DNA of 32,948 bases, from contig PLYT01000016.1 of NCBI GenBank assembly GCA_003153475.1, positions 84,874-117,821 on the forward strand, in the 5' to 3' direction. The DNA is from Betaproteobacteria bacterium (GTDB lineage Bacteria > Pseudomonadota > Gammaproteobacteria > Burkholderiales > Casimicrobiaceae). This document shows, one piece after another, positions 7,730 through 16,040 of the stretch. Every line of letters begins with the position of its first letter. The first letter of the stretch is position 1. Position numbers and translations under genes: made by a program. The notes under the pieces were generated by a model that saw only the letters and a program-made list of their open reading frames with translations, was not told the origin of the DNA and made no database searches.

Positions 7730-8758
7730 ATGAATCCCCTCGGTACTCTCGACGAGCTGCCCCGCGATTATGTCGAGGAGCTGACCCGCGCCAACCTGGT
7801 TCCGCTGTGGCCCAGCATGCGCGCGCTGCTGCCGCCCCAGGCGCCGCGCTCGGCGACACTGCCCGCGCACTGGCGGTGGACGGCGATCCGCCCGCTGCTG
7901 CTGCGCGCGGGGGAGCTGACGCCGATGGAAAAGGCAGAACGGCGGGTGCTGGTGCTGGCCAATCCCGGCCGCGGCCTCGACAATTTGCAAGCGTCGGCGG
8001 CGATCTACCTGGGCATGCAGCTGGTCCTTCCGGGCGAGACCGCGCCGAGCCACCGGCACACGCCCAACGCCGCGCGTGTCGTGGTCGAAGGCGAAGGCGC
8101 GGTGACGCTGGTCGACGGCGAATCCTGCGCGATGGAGCCCGGGGACCTGATCCTGACGCCTACCGGCCAGTGGCACGAGCACCGTCACGTCGGGCGCGTG
8201 CCGGTGATCTGGCTCGACGTGCTCGATCTGCCGCTGATGGTCTACCTCGACGTTTCCTATGCGGTCGAAGGCACGTCGCAGACGGCGCAAGCGCCCGCGT
8301 ATTCCTATGCCGCCGGCGGCCTCGCCCCCGTCGCCCACGGGCGGCGTGCGCAGGGCCCCTACCCGCTGCTGCGCTACGAATGGCGGCGCACGCGCGAAGC
8401 GCTGCAGGCGCTCGCCAGCTCGACCGAACCCGGCACGCCGGTGCAAGTCGCTTATGTGAATCCGGAAACAGGCGGCGATTGCCTCAATACGCTTGCGTTC
8501 GCGGCGCTGCTGCTTCGCCCCGGCGAGGAGGTCGTTATTCCCCGCGACTCGGCGGCCCGCGTGTTCCACGCGGTCGAAGGCGATGGCGAGGCGCAAGTCA
8601 ACGACACGGCCATTGCGTTCGAACATGCCGATACTTTCTGCGCACCTGGCCTCGCAACGGTGCGCCTCGCCAACCGATCGAGCCGCGCGCCGCTGTATCT
8701 GGTCAGCGCCGACGAATCGCCACTGCAACGCAAGCTCGGCGTCTACGAGCAGCGTTGA
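7730..8758 (+). CDS. Gentisate 1,2-dioxygenase
   Basis: This 342-residue bicupin opens the gentisate ring to maleylpyruvate using O2 and Fe(II). The N-terminal cupin has PSHRHTPNAARVVVEGEG with iron-ligand histidines H108 and H110, then GDLILTPTGQWHEH with H149/H151 supplying the third histidine. A second cupin without the metal triad follows (LRPGEEVVIPRDSAARVFH...). Length matches the family (about 340-370). The start is ATG 7730 behind AAGGAG (7717-7722); an in-frame GTG at 7709 is less likely. It is the first gene of a three-gene operon, 14 bases before the hydroxylase that makes its substrate. Expression is probably controlled by the MarR protein at the operon's end. Confidence 0.93.
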   Translation: MNPLGTLDELPRDYVEELTRANLVPLWPSMRALLPPQAPRSATLPAHWRWTAIRPLLLRAGELTPMEKAERRVLVLANPGRGLDNLQASAAIYLGMQLVLPGETAPSHRHTPNAARVVVEGEGAVTLVDGESCAMEPGDLILTPTGQWHEHRHVGRVPVIWLDVLDLPLMVYLDVSYAVEGTSQTAQAPAYSYAAGGLAPVAHGRRAQGPYPLLRYEWRRTREALQALASSTEPGTPVQVAYVNPETGGDCLNTLAFAALLLRPGEEVVIPRDSAARVFHAVEGDGEAQVNDTAIAFEHADTFCAPGLATVRLANRSSRAPLYLVSADESPLQRKLGVYEQR

Positions 8759-8772
8759 CAACCGGCGTCGCC

Positions 8773-9972
8773 ATGAGTACCCGCCCCGGCCGCTCGGCAC
8801 CGGTGCTCGTCGTCGGCGGCGGCATCGGCGGCATGGCTGCCGCGCTGGCCTTGCACCAGACCGGTTTTGCCGTCGAGCTCTTCGAGCAGTCGGCCGAGAT
8901 CGGCGAGATCGGCGCCGGCCTCCAGCTCGGCCCCAACGGCTTCGCCGCGATGGACGCGCTCGGCGTCGGGAAGCGCGCGCGCAAGCGCGCGGTGTTCACC
9001 GACGAGCTGGTCATGATAGACGCGATCGATGGCAGCGAGGTCGCGCGCGTGCCGGTTGGCGAAGCGTTCCGCCGGCGCTTCAACAATCCATACGCCGTCA
9101 TCCACCGTGCCGACATCCACCAGTCGGTGTACGAGGAAGTCCAGCTCGCCCGCGATATTGCCGTTCACACCTCCGCGCGCATCGTGCAAGTCGACATCGA
9201 AGCGCATGGCGTGCGGCTGGTCGACGCCAACGGCGACACCCACGAGGGTGCGGCCGTCATCGGCTGCGACGGCGTGCATTCCACCGTGCGCGAGCGGCTG
9301 ATCGGCGACGGACACCGAGTCTCAGGACACGTCGTCTATCGCGCGGTCGTGCCGCGTGCCGACATGCCCGCCGACCTGCGCTGGAATGCCGCGGCCATCT
9401 GGGTCGGCCCGAATTGCCACCTCGTTCACTATCCGCTGCGCGGTGGCGAGCAGTACAACATCGTCGTCACTTTCCACAGCCGGCAGCAGGAGCAATGGGG
9501 CGTGCGCGAGGGCTCGCGCGACGAGGTCATGTCGTACTTCACCGAGATCTGCGACCGGCCGCGCCAGCTGCTCGACAAGCCAACCTCGTGGAAGCGCTGG
9601 TCGACCGCCGATCGCGATCCGGTCGATCACTGGGGCGAAGGGCGGGCGACGCTGCTCGGAGACGCCGCCCATCCGATGCTGCAGTACCTGGCGCAGGGCG
9701 CGTGCATCGCGCTCGAGGATGCGGTGACGTTGCGCGAGGCGCTCAAGGCGTGCCAAGGCGAGCTTGAGCCCGCATTCCGGCTCTACGAATCCAAGCGCAT
9801 CGTACGCGGCGCCCGGCTGATTATTTCGGCACGCGAGATGGGACGGATCTATCACGCCAAGGGCGTCGAGCGGCTGGTGCGCAATTCGCTTTGGGCCGGC
9901 CGCACGCCGGAGCGGTTCTACGACGCGCTCGAATGGCTCTACGGTTGGACGGTCGAGAAGTGCCTGGCGTGA
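8773..9972 (+). CDS. 3-hydroxybenzoate 6-monooxygenase (FAD-dependent)
   Basis: The 399-residue flavoprotein hydroxylates 3-hydroxybenzoate at C6 with NAD(P)H and O2, giving gentisate. It shows the three class A flavoprotein monooxygenase motifs: the N-terminal dinucleotide fold VLVVGGGIGGMAAALAL (residues 11-27) with E38 closing the strand, the DG motif GCDGVHSTVR (from residue 164), and the GD motif LLGDAAHPMLQYLAQGA (G296/D297). Segments such as NPYAVIHRADIH and AVFTDELVMIDA fit the 3-hydroxybenzoate 6-hydroxylase subgroup better than salicylate hydroxylases. The open frame extends far upstream to 7654, but that part is the gentisate dioxygenase gene in another frame. It lies 14 bases after the dioxygenase gene and overlaps the MarR gene by 4 bases. 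Confidence 0.9.
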   Translation: MSTRPGRSAPVLVVGGGIGGMAAALALHQTGFAVELFEQSAEIGEIGAGLQLGPNGFAAMDALGVGKRARKRAVFTDELVMIDAIDGSEVARVPVGEAFRRRFNNPYAVIHRADIHQSVYEEVQLARDIAVHTSARIVQVDIEAHGVRLVDANGDTHEGAAVIGCDGVHSTVRERLIGDGHRVSGHVVYRAVVPRADMPADLRWNAAAIWVGPNCHLVHYPLRGGEQYNIVVTFHSRQQEQWGVREGSRDEVMSYFTEICDRPRQLLDKPTSWKRWSTADRDPVDHWGEGRATLLGDAAHPMLQYLAQGACIALEDAVTLREALKACQGELEPAFRLYESKRIVRGARLIISAREMGRIYHAKGVERLVRNSLWAGRTPERFYDALEWLYGWTVEKCLA

Positions 9973-10454
9973 GCTCGCCGCAAGCGGCCGTGGATGCCGG
10001 CAACGTCAGCTACGCCGATCCGCGGGCGAGCGACCTCGTCATCCATCACATGCCAGGACACTTCATCCGCCGGCTGCAGCAGGTCGCGGTCAAGCTTTTC
10101 TTCGCCCGCGTGGGTCTCGACATGACGCCGGTCCAGTTCGCGGCGCTCGCCGCGGTGGCGCAGCGGCCGCGTATTGACCAGGCGCGCTTGAGCGCCCTGA
10201 TCGGCTACGACCGCGCGACGATCGGAGGCGTGATCGGCCGGCTCGAATCGAGAGGCTGGCTCGCGCGATCGGCTTCGCGTGCGGACCGGCGAGTGCGGCT
10301 GGTCCGCATCACGCCGTCGGGCAGGAAAGCGCTGGCCCGGGCGCTGCCGGCGGTCAGGGCGGCGCAGCAGACATTGCTCGAATCGCTCGATGCCGCCGAG
10401 CGCAGGCGCTTCGAGCGCCTGTGCCTCAAGATCCTCGCGCATCACCTCGGCTAG
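9969..10454 (+). CDS. MarR-family transcriptional regulator of the gentisate operon
   Basis: The protein has 161 residues from GTG 9969. GTG overlaps the TGA of the hydroxylase gene (GTGA), so translation is coupled. It has the MarR winged helix: MTPVQFAALAAVAQRPRID, then DQARLSALIGYDRATIGGVIGRLESRGWL as the recognition helix-turn-helix, then the wing SRADRRVRLVRITPSGRKAL. Helical dimerisation segments flank it. MarR regulators of aromatic catabolism are usually repressors relieved by the substrate or its CoA ester, so feedback control of its own operon is likely. The candidate site is the GTATGCATAC dyad 2.3 kb upstream. The effector may be 3-hydroxybenzoate or gentisate, but this cannot be read from the sequence. 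Confidence 0.88.
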   Translation: MSSPQAAVDAGNVSYADPRASDLVIHHMPGHFIRRLQQVAVKLFFARVGLDMTPVQFAALAAVAQRPRIDQARLSALIGYDRATIGGVIGRLESRGWLARSASRADRRVRLVRITPSGRKALARALPAVRAAQQTLLESLDAAERRRFERLCLKILAHHLG

Positions 10455-10481
10455 TCGTGTCTCAACCGACGCACCGAAGGA

Positions 10482-10880
10482 TCAGCCTATGAATTCTTCG
10501 CGTTCCGGCGAATGCGGCGGGCTCGAGTTTGACGGCCGATGCAGAGGTTTGGACACGTATCCCCGGGATTGAAGGCACGACCTGACCTCGTCCGCCCTGG
10601 CAGTTTCGTTCACGTCATACTGGATGGGCGGAACGTAGGCTCCGGGCGTTGCGCTGCAGTTCAGGTGAAGACCAAACGACCTGCAACTCGTCTGCGATGG
10701 CGCACTGTGCCCTCCAAAGGATTCAATCCGAATGGGATACCTGCTTGTCCCCACCTGTTCGCACTGCAATCGATCCTGGTTGAATTCGGCCTCGCTCGTG
10801 TTCGGACGCGACCACCCCGTTGCGCAGCCGGTGAGACACGCCAGGAACATTACGCTGCTAAGTGCGAGTAGGGACTTCAT
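10482..10880 (-). CDS. Small lipoprotein of unknown function
   Basis: The product is 132 residues. It starts with a lipoprotein signal peptide (MKSLLALSSVMFLACLTGC) with lipobox L-T-G-C, so Cys19 should be lipidated. The mature part is polar, with four further Cys (positions about 40, 66, 75 and 102), and includes SEAEFNQDRLQCEQ and RSCLQSRGYV. This resembles small outer-membrane lipoproteins in which an early Cys and a late CL..RGY segment form a disulfide. No known domain is assigned. No strong Shine-Dalgarno precedes the ATG. A possible promoter lies about 110 bases upstream on the minus strand. It converges with the MarR gene. Confidence 0.68.
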   Translation of the reverse strand: MKSLLALSSVMFLACLTGCATGWSRPNTSEAEFNQDRLQCEQVGTSRYPIRIESFGGHSAPSQTSCRSFGLHLNCSATPGAYVPPIQYDVNETARADEVRSCLQSRGYVSKPLHRPSNSSPPHSPEREEFIG

Positions 10881-10988
10881 CTGACGCTGTTCTTACAAGG
10901 CACCGGGCTGCTCTGCGCTTTTTCGCGACGGTGGCTGCACCTCGCGCTTGGCGGACGTTCAAGCCTTCACGATCGCCGTGCGTTACAT

Positions 10989-11018
10989 TATGTAGCTCCT
11001 TGGCGTGCAATTCGTCAA
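10989..11018 (-). promoter_or_regulatory. Candidate sigma-70 promoter for the lipoprotein gene
   Basis: On the minus strand TTGACG (11018-11013) is followed after 18 bases by TACATA (10994-10989), inside a locally AT-rich patch. It would give a leader of about 100 bases for the lipoprotein gene. Support is by pattern only. Confidence 0.35.
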
Positions 11019-11125
11019 GAGTCCGGGGCCGGCCGACCACGTCCGACCGCCGCCTGTCGGACTGTGGCTTGCGGCCGCGTTCCGCGACGTCGGAGAAAAA
11101 CAGCCGTGCTCGTGCGTCCGGACAG

Positions 11126-12472
11126 TCACCTTGCCTGGCCGGGTCCGCGGCCTACCCGCTCCGCGGGACGTTTTGCGGCTTTCGTCGGGACGTACCCGTC
11201 GGTGAGGGTCAAAAGGAATGCCACGACATCGCGTATTTCGGCGTTGGAAAGCGCTGCCTTTTTATCGCCGTTGGTGAACGGAGCATCGGTATTGATGTTG
11301 GTCCAGTAGTCGCTCGGGAGATCGTCAAACTTCCGGACGCGTCCATCCTTGCGTCGGGGGTAGTACTTCTCGGGATGAACGTCGCGCTCAGAATAGAACC
11401 TGACTGCGGCTTCGAGCGTATGAAAGGCTCCGTTGTGAAAGAAAGCGTGGCGCAGCGCGACGTTGCGTAGCGTCGGCGTCTTGAACAACCCGCAGTACTC
11501 AGGCCGCCCCTTCAAGTCGGTGCGTATCGGTCCGCACAATCCGAGGTCGAAGTAACCGCGCTGGCGATTCGCCGCAATCGCGGCGTTGCGCGGCACGCCC
11601 AGCGCTATGAAGCCATTGTCCGTAAATTGAGGGAACGCACCACGCTTGATGGCGCTGGGATGACAGGCCGCGCAGTTTCCCTTGAGGGGATCGTTGAACA
11701 GTGCGAGGCCGCGTTCTTCGTCCTTGCGGAGCGTAATCTGGCCGCGCAGGTACGCGTCGTACTTGCTCGTGTACGGATAGAAATCCTGAGGACTTTGCTG
11801 GAATACCTCGAGAGCCAGAAGCAGAGCGTTCCACGCCAGCGGCGGGTCATCAAGCACGTGCTCGCCAAATGCCTCGCGAAACCTGGCCGCATTGGGCGAC
11901 TGCTTCAATCTGGCGATGGCAGCGACGGGGCTGGCATTCGCCATCTCGTACGACGATAAAAGCGGAAGGGCCGCCTGCTCGTGAGCAGAGGACGCGCGAC
12001 CATCCCAGGCCCAGCCCCCAGCAGGCCCCTGATCGATGCTGTCGTCACCGTCGGTTTCACTGAAGTGCTCGGTGAAGGGAGGAATCGTTTGGTGATAGGT
12101 GAGCGTCGGGACGGCTCTGATTCCCGGCAGAGACATGTCCGCACCGCCTGCTTGAACGGCACGACCGTTCGACGGCCCATACCTGCGCGATGGATCGTGA
12201 CACGAAGCGCAGGCCAATCGCCCGGACGCCGACAAGGCCGTGTCCGCGAAAAGACTGCGGCCCAGCTCGGTCAACGTAGACGCGTTCGGACGTTTCTCGA
12301 ACGGGCTTCCGTAAAAAGACCTGGCGGCAGCATTTGCCGCAAACTCCGGCCTCGCGATCGCCGCTGATGGAGATGCGTTCCCGAGCTCGCCGCTCTCAAT
12401 CCCGATGAGAACAAGCACGAAGGCGAAGACAAGCACCCGCTGCCTGGTAGCGGCACAGGAAAGACGAAGCAT
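11126..12472 (-). CDS. Di-haem cytochrome c peroxidase / MauG-like protein
   Basis: This 448-residue exported protein has an N-terminal hydrophobic signal (VLVFAFVLVLIGI). Two c-type haem sites are seen: CASCH (Cys88, Cys91, His92) and CAACH (Cys267, Cys270, His271). The first follows LTELGRSLFADTALSASGRLACASCHDP, typical of the CcpA/MauG superfamily; the second follows EERGLALFND. Family members reduce H2O2 in the periplasm using electrons from small cytochromes, or carry out oxidative modification of other substrates. The segment KTPTLRNVALRHAFFHNGAF near residue 335 is also typical. The ATG at 12472 has no good Shine-Dalgarno, so the start is less certain. It is divergent from the phosphoesterase gene with 150 bases between. 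Confidence 0.88.
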   Translation of the reverse strand: MLRLSCAATRQRVLVFAFVLVLIGIESGELGNASPSAAIARPEFAANAAARSFYGSPFEKRPNASTLTELGRSLFADTALSASGRLACASCHDPSRRYGPSNGRAVQAGGADMSLPGIRAVPTLTYHQTIPPFTEHFSETDGDDSIDQGPAGGWAWDGRASSAHEQAALPLLSSYEMANASPVAAIARLKQSPNAARFREAFGEHVLDDPPLAWNALLLALEVFQQSPQDFYPYTSKYDAYLRGQITLRKDEERGLALFNDPLKGNCAACHPSAIKRGAFPQFTDNGFIALGVPRNAAIAANRQRGYFDLGLCGPIRTDLKGRPEYCGLFKTPTLRNVALRHAFFHNGAFHTLEAAVRFYSERDVHPEKYYPRRKDGRVRKFDDLPSDYWTNINTDAPFTNGDKKAALSNAEIRDVVAFLLTLTDGYVPTKAAKRPAERVGRGPGQAR

Positions 12473-12550
12473 ATTACGAGGTCAGGTGAGAGATTGGCCT
12501 TCAATCGTAACGAGCTTGTGTTGCATTCATTTGAAAGCGGCTGCGTGCCG

Positions 12551-12568
12551 CGTTCACATCCCTGTCAC
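12551..12568 (+). promoter_or_regulatory. Pho-box-like direct repeat before the phosphoesterase gene
   Basis: CGTTCAC-ATCC-CTGTCAC has the 7-4-7 layout of a PhoB box. The second half is an exact CTGTCAC; the first half matches only in part. It lies about 55 bases before the phosphoesterase start, as expected for a phosphate-starvation promoter, but no good -10 element follows. It is a weak candidate. Confidence 0.25.
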
Positions 12569-12622
12569 GGTGCCAAAGCAAACTTTGTGTCGCCCATCAC
12601 GTGACGCTCAGGAGTTAAACGC

Positions 12623-14314
12623 ATGAACGGTTTACAGAACGTTGGCAAGGCTTTGGCGTTTCCATTTGCGATCGGCTCGTTATTGCTGCTAAGTGCTTGC
12701 AACGACAACGGTGACGACAACTCGCCGGACGCACAGCTGCAATCGAAGGTCCAGAACATCGTAGTGATCTATGCCGAAAACAGGTCGTTCGACAATCTCT
12801 TCGGCAACTTTCCGGGAGCCAACGGCCTTGGCGCGGTGGTCGATGCGACGGGAAGGCCGACAACGGCTTATGTCCCGCAGAAGGATCGCGACGGGGTTAC
12901 GGTGTTAACCACGCTTCCCCAGACCTGGGGCGGCGTCACCGCTCCCGGTATAACACCCGTAGTCACGCAGGCACAAAGTGCGGGCCTTCCCAATCAGCCA
13001 TTTCGAGTCGAAACTGCCTTTCAAAGCTCGGCGAACGCGACATTGAGCTCCGCGACGGTCACACGCGATCTCTATCATCGATTCTTCGAAAACCAAATGG
13101 AGATCAATGGCGGCAAGAGCGACATGTATGCCGCCTGGGCGGATGCCGGGGGCCTCACGATGGGTCACTACGATTACAGCAGTGCCGCCATATACAAGCT
13201 GGCGCAACAATTTGTCCTGGCCGACAATTTCTTTGAGGGGGCATTCGGCGGCTCATTCCTCAATCATCAGTATCTGATTTGCGCCTGCGCCCCCCAGTAC
13301 CCGAATGCGGACACTGCGCCCGCGAAGCCGACCATTACCGTGGTGAATTCCGATGCGAGCGGGAAGCCGCTTTCGAGCCTCAAGCTCGCAGCCAACAGTC
13401 CGGCGTCGGCCATGGACGGCCCTCCCGTCTACGTCCTCAGCGGTAACATCGCGCCCGCCAATTATTTCGGCGACAGCAAGTTCTATGCGATAAACACGAT
13501 GCAACCGCCATATCAGCCGAGTGGCAATGCGCCCGTCGACGTCAATGGCTCCGACAATCTCTATGCCGATACGAGCAAGGCGACAACTCTTCCCCCACAG
13601 ACTGCAACAAACATCGGAGACCTTTTGACGGCGAAGGGCGTGACGTGGAAGTGGTATGCCGGATCCTGGAGCGCTGCGGTGGCAGACGGTACGCAGGCTC
13701 CTAGCGAAAAGCGTACCGTGATCTATGCGGGAAATTCGAACGGGCTCTCAACGACGGCCAATGTCGATTTTCAAGCGCATCATCACCCGTTCAACTACTA
13801 CGCCAATCTAGACCCGGTGACGCACGCCGCGAATCGTGCGACGCACTTGAGTGATTACAACAACCTGATCGATGACGCCAGCAGAGGCGCGTTGCCCGCG
13901 GTCGCGTTCTACAAACCGGAGGGGGTCTACAATCAGCACGAGGGTTACGCTAACCTCGCCGACGGCGACACGAAGATTGCGGACCTTGTTACGAAGTTGC
14001 AGGCGAGCCCCCAGTGGACCAACATGGTGATCGTCATTACCTATGACGAGTTTGGCGGCGTATGGGATCATGTCTCCCCGCCGAAGGGCGACCTGCTCGG
14101 CCCGGGTACCCGTACTCCCGCGATCATCATTTCACCTTTGGCCAAGAAAGGTACGGTTGATCACACGCAATACGACACCGCGTCGGTATTGCGCCTTATT
14201 ACGCGCCGTTTCGGTCTTGACCCGCTGCCCGGGTTGACCGCGAGAGACAGCGCGCTTAAGGCAGCCGGTGGGCAGCCGATGGGCGACCTGACCAACGCCT
14301 TGAGCTTGCAATAG
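12623..14314 (+). CDS. AcpA-like acid phosphatase/phosphoesterase lipoprotein
   Basis: This 563-residue protein belongs to the phosphoesterase family (Pfam 04185: AcpA acid phosphatases and phospholipases C). The N-terminus carries a lipobox, LLSAC with Cys26, so it is probably a lipoprotein of the envelope. Family sites are present: E52-N53 in YAENRSFDNLFGNFPG, MGHYD (His181), GGSFLNHQYL (Ser211, possible nucleophile) and YDEFGGVWDHVSPP (D475/E476). Length and motif order fit AcpA, which removes phosphate from monoesters, better than the longer phospholipases C. CAGGAG lies before the ATG. Its codons look less GC-rich than those of genes on either side, which may mean separate origin. Phosphate control is possible given the upstream repeat. 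Confidence 0.85.
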   Translation: MNGLQNVGKALAFPFAIGSLLLLSACNDNGDDNSPDAQLQSKVQNIVVIYAENRSFDNLFGNFPGANGLGAVVDATGRPTTAYVPQKDRDGVTVLTTLPQTWGGVTAPGITPVVTQAQSAGLPNQPFRVETAFQSSANATLSSATVTRDLYHRFFENQMEINGGKSDMYAAWADAGGLTMGHYDYSSAAIYKLAQQFVLADNFFEGAFGGSFLNHQYLICACAPQYPNADTAPAKPTITVVNSDASGKPLSSLKLAANSPASAMDGPPVYVLSGNIAPANYFGDSKFYAINTMQPPYQPSGNAPVDVNGSDNLYADTSKATTLPPQTATNIGDLLTAKGVTWKWYAGSWSAAVADGTQAPSEKRTVIYAGNSNGLSTTANVDFQAHHHPFNYYANLDPVTHAANRATHLSDYNNLIDDASRGALPAVAFYKPEGVYNQHEGYANLADGDTKIADLVTKLQASPQWTNMVIVITYDEFGGVWDHVSPPKGDLLGPGTRTPAIIISPLAKKGTVDHTQYDTASVLRLITRRFGLDPLPGLTARDSALKAAGGQPMGDLTNALSLQ

Positions 14315-14331
14315 GCGGGAAGGCAGGAACC

Positions 14332-14880
14332 TCAATGCCCGGTGGCGTCCCCCTGCCGGCTGGCCTCGAACAGAAACCAGGTGCGCCGCTCGGTTTCGTC
14401 GATCCAGACTTCGATCAGGCTGGCGGAGGCGATGTCGCGGTGTTCGTCGGACACGTTGTGAGCCTCGCGCAGGCGAGCGGCCAGCGTCTTGTTGTCGTCG
14501 CGCAATTCCGCGAGCATGTCCAGCGGTTCGACGTAGTCGGCATCGTTGTCCAGCACGCGCGCTGTGCGCGCGATGTGACCGATCGATCTGAGCGTCGTCG
14601 CGCCAAGCTTGCGCACCCGCTCGGCTATGGGATCGGCCATCGCGTAAATCTGATCGGCCTGCTCATCGAGCAATAAATGGTAGTCACGGAAGTGCGGCCC
14701 GCTCATGTGCCAGTGGAAGTTCTTGGTCTTCAGATAAAGCGCGAAAACGTCGGCCAGAATGCCGTTCATCGCAGCCGCGATGTCCTTCGTCGCCGCCCCT
14801 TTCAGGTCGGTTGGGGTGGCCAGCGGCGCCTTCTGCCTCGCCCTGAGATCCTTCGTCTTCTTCGCGACAGATTTTTTCAT
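14332..14880 (-). CDS. dps: Dps-family DNA-binding ferritin-like protein
   Basis: The 182-residue protein has the four-helix Dps fold. The inter-subunit ferroxidase residues are all present with the same spacing as in E. coli Dps: H56 (NFHW), H68 (DYHLLLDE), D83 and E87 (ADPIAERV). It should oxidise Fe(II) with H2O2, store iron in a 12-mer shell and protect DNA. The N-terminal tail MKKSVAKKTKDLRARQK is strongly basic, as in Dps proteins that bind DNA through a mobile tail. It sits next to a peroxidase and an alcohol dehydrogenase, but with no sign of a shared operon. It converges with the phosphoesterase gene, 17 bases away. Confidence 0.95.
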   Translation of the reverse strand: MKKSVAKKTKDLRARQKAPLATPTDLKGAATKDIAAAMNGILADVFALYLKTKNFHWHMSGPHFRDYHLLLDEQADQIYAMADPIAERVRKLGATTLRSIGHIARTARVLDNDADYVEPLDMLAELRDDNKTLAARLREAHNVSDEHRDIASASLIEVWIDETERRTWFLFEASRQGDATGH

Positions 14881-14908
14881 GCCAGTGCTCCTTGTTAGTT
14901 GTGAATCG

Positions 14909-15895
14909 TCAAGCCATCGTCAACACCGCTGCGCCGCTGAGCGTACCCTCGCGCAGCGTCGTCAACGCCTCGTTCGCGCGCGCCAGCGGAAACGCTGATA
15001 CCGTCGTGCGTATCGGTACCTTCTGCGCGAGCGCGATGAACTCGCGTCCGTCTTGCCGGGTCAGGTTGGCAACAGAGCAGATGCGTCGCTCGCCCCAGAG
15101 GATATTGTACGGAAATTGCGGTATGTCGCTCATGTGTATGCCACCGCATACGACGATTCCGCCTTTGGCGATGTCGCGCAGCGCCTTGGGGACGAGCGCG
15201 CCGACCGGTGCGAGCAGAATGGCCGCGTCGAGCAATTCTGGCGACGGCTCGTCGCTGCCGCCGGCCCACACCGCCCCGAGGCCGCGAGCGAACGACTGGG
15301 CGACGGCGTCGCCGGGGCGCGTAAACGCATATATGTCGCGGCCCTCGTGGGCCGCAAGCTGGGCGATGATATGCGCGGAAGCGCCGAAACCATAAATCCC
15401 GAGGCGCCGGGCCTCACCGGTCTTCCGCAGCGCCCGATATCCGATGAGCCCGGCGCAGAGCCATGGCGCGAGCTCGATATCCGAAAATCCGTCCGGCAGT
15501 CTGAAGCAATACCGGCTGTCGGCAACCACGTACTCGGCATAGCCGCCATCGAGGGTGTAACCGGTGAATTGCGGCGCATCGCACAGATTCTCCCGCCCCG
15601 ACCGGCAGTAGCGGCATTCGCCGCACGTCGAGCCGAGCCACGGTACGCCGATGCGATCTCCGACCGCAAGGGTGGTTACGCTCTCGCCCAGGGAGACGAC
15701 GGTGCCGACGATCTCGTGGCCGGGAATGACCGGCGAACGCGCATGCGGCAGCTCGCCGTCGATGACATGGAGATCCGTGCGGCACACGCCGCAAGCGTGG
15801 ACTTTGACTGCGACTTGCCCCGGGCCGGGTCGCGGATCGTCGAGCGACGCGTACTCAAGCGCGGATCGCGCGGACCGCAAAATCATCGCACGCAT
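14909..15895 (-). CDS. Zinc-dependent alcohol dehydrogenase
   Basis: The 328-residue MDR-family enzyme oxidises alcohols or reduces aldehydes with NAD(P). Catalytic zinc ligands are visible as C38 (ACGVCRTDLH), H60/E61 (PGHEIVG) and C147 (APWLCAGLIGY). The structural zinc site has C91, C94, C97 and C105 (CGECRYCRSGRENLC). The nucleotide fold reads GIYGFGASAHI, a variant of GxGxxG. The sequence type is that of single-domain bacterial ADHs often found with stress or low-oxygen genes. It lies 28 bases upstream of dps on the same strand, so co-transcription (adh then dps) is possible. The substrate is not determined. It is divergent from the small gene at 16041. Confidence 0.92.
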   Translation of the reverse strand: MRAMILRSARSALEYASLDDPRPGPGQVAVKVHACGVCRTDLHVIDGELPHARSPVIPGHEIVGTVVSLGESVTTLAVGDRIGVPWLGSTCGECRYCRSGRENLCDAPQFTGYTLDGGYAEYVVADSRYCFRLPDGFSDIELAPWLCAGLIGYRALRKTGEARRLGIYGFGASAHIIAQLAAHEGRDIYAFTRPGDAVAQSFARGLGAVWAGGSDEPSPELLDAAILLAPVGALVPKALRDIAKGGIVVCGGIHMSDIPQFPYNILWGERRICSVANLTRQDGREFIALAQKVPIRTTVSAFPLARANEALTTLREGTLSGAAVLTMA

Positions 15896-15969
15896 GCCGG
15901 TATGCCGTATCTGGTTGCACGCCCGATTTTACATCCATTGCCTTCACGTGCGTCGACGCGCGCACAGGG

Positions 15970-16001
15970 GCCGCCGTGCCGCTGAGGCGAAGCACGGCGG
16001 C
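15970..16001. repeat. Perfect 10-bp inverted repeat with 12-base loop
   Basis: GCCGCCGTGC (15970-15979) and its exact reverse complement GCACGGCGGC (15992-16001) flank a 12-base loop. The repeat lies in the divergent gap between the alcohol dehydrogenase and the gene at 16041, directly before a TATACT hexamer (16003-16008). No T-run follows on either strand, so a terminator is unlikely. An operator or a leader hairpin is possible. Confidence 0.55.
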
Positions 16002-16040
16002 GTATACTTGGTATCTTCGATTGCTGGACAGCAAAACCCC

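Noticed and set aside
7581-7859. Upstream extension of the LivK-type gene frame
   Set aside because: It would put 93 unlike residues before a perfect signal peptide, and GGAGGA sits directly before ATG 7580.
7654-8772. In-frame upstream extension of the 3-hydroxybenzoate hydroxylase frame
   Set aside because: It overlaps the gentisate dioxygenase gene in another frame and reads as Arg/Ala-rich non-protein sequence; homology begins at ATG 8773.
10862-11470. 202-codon plus-strand frame across a gap and the cytochrome peroxidase tail
   Set aside because: More than half is antisense to the peroxidase gene; no recognisable domain or ribosome binding site.
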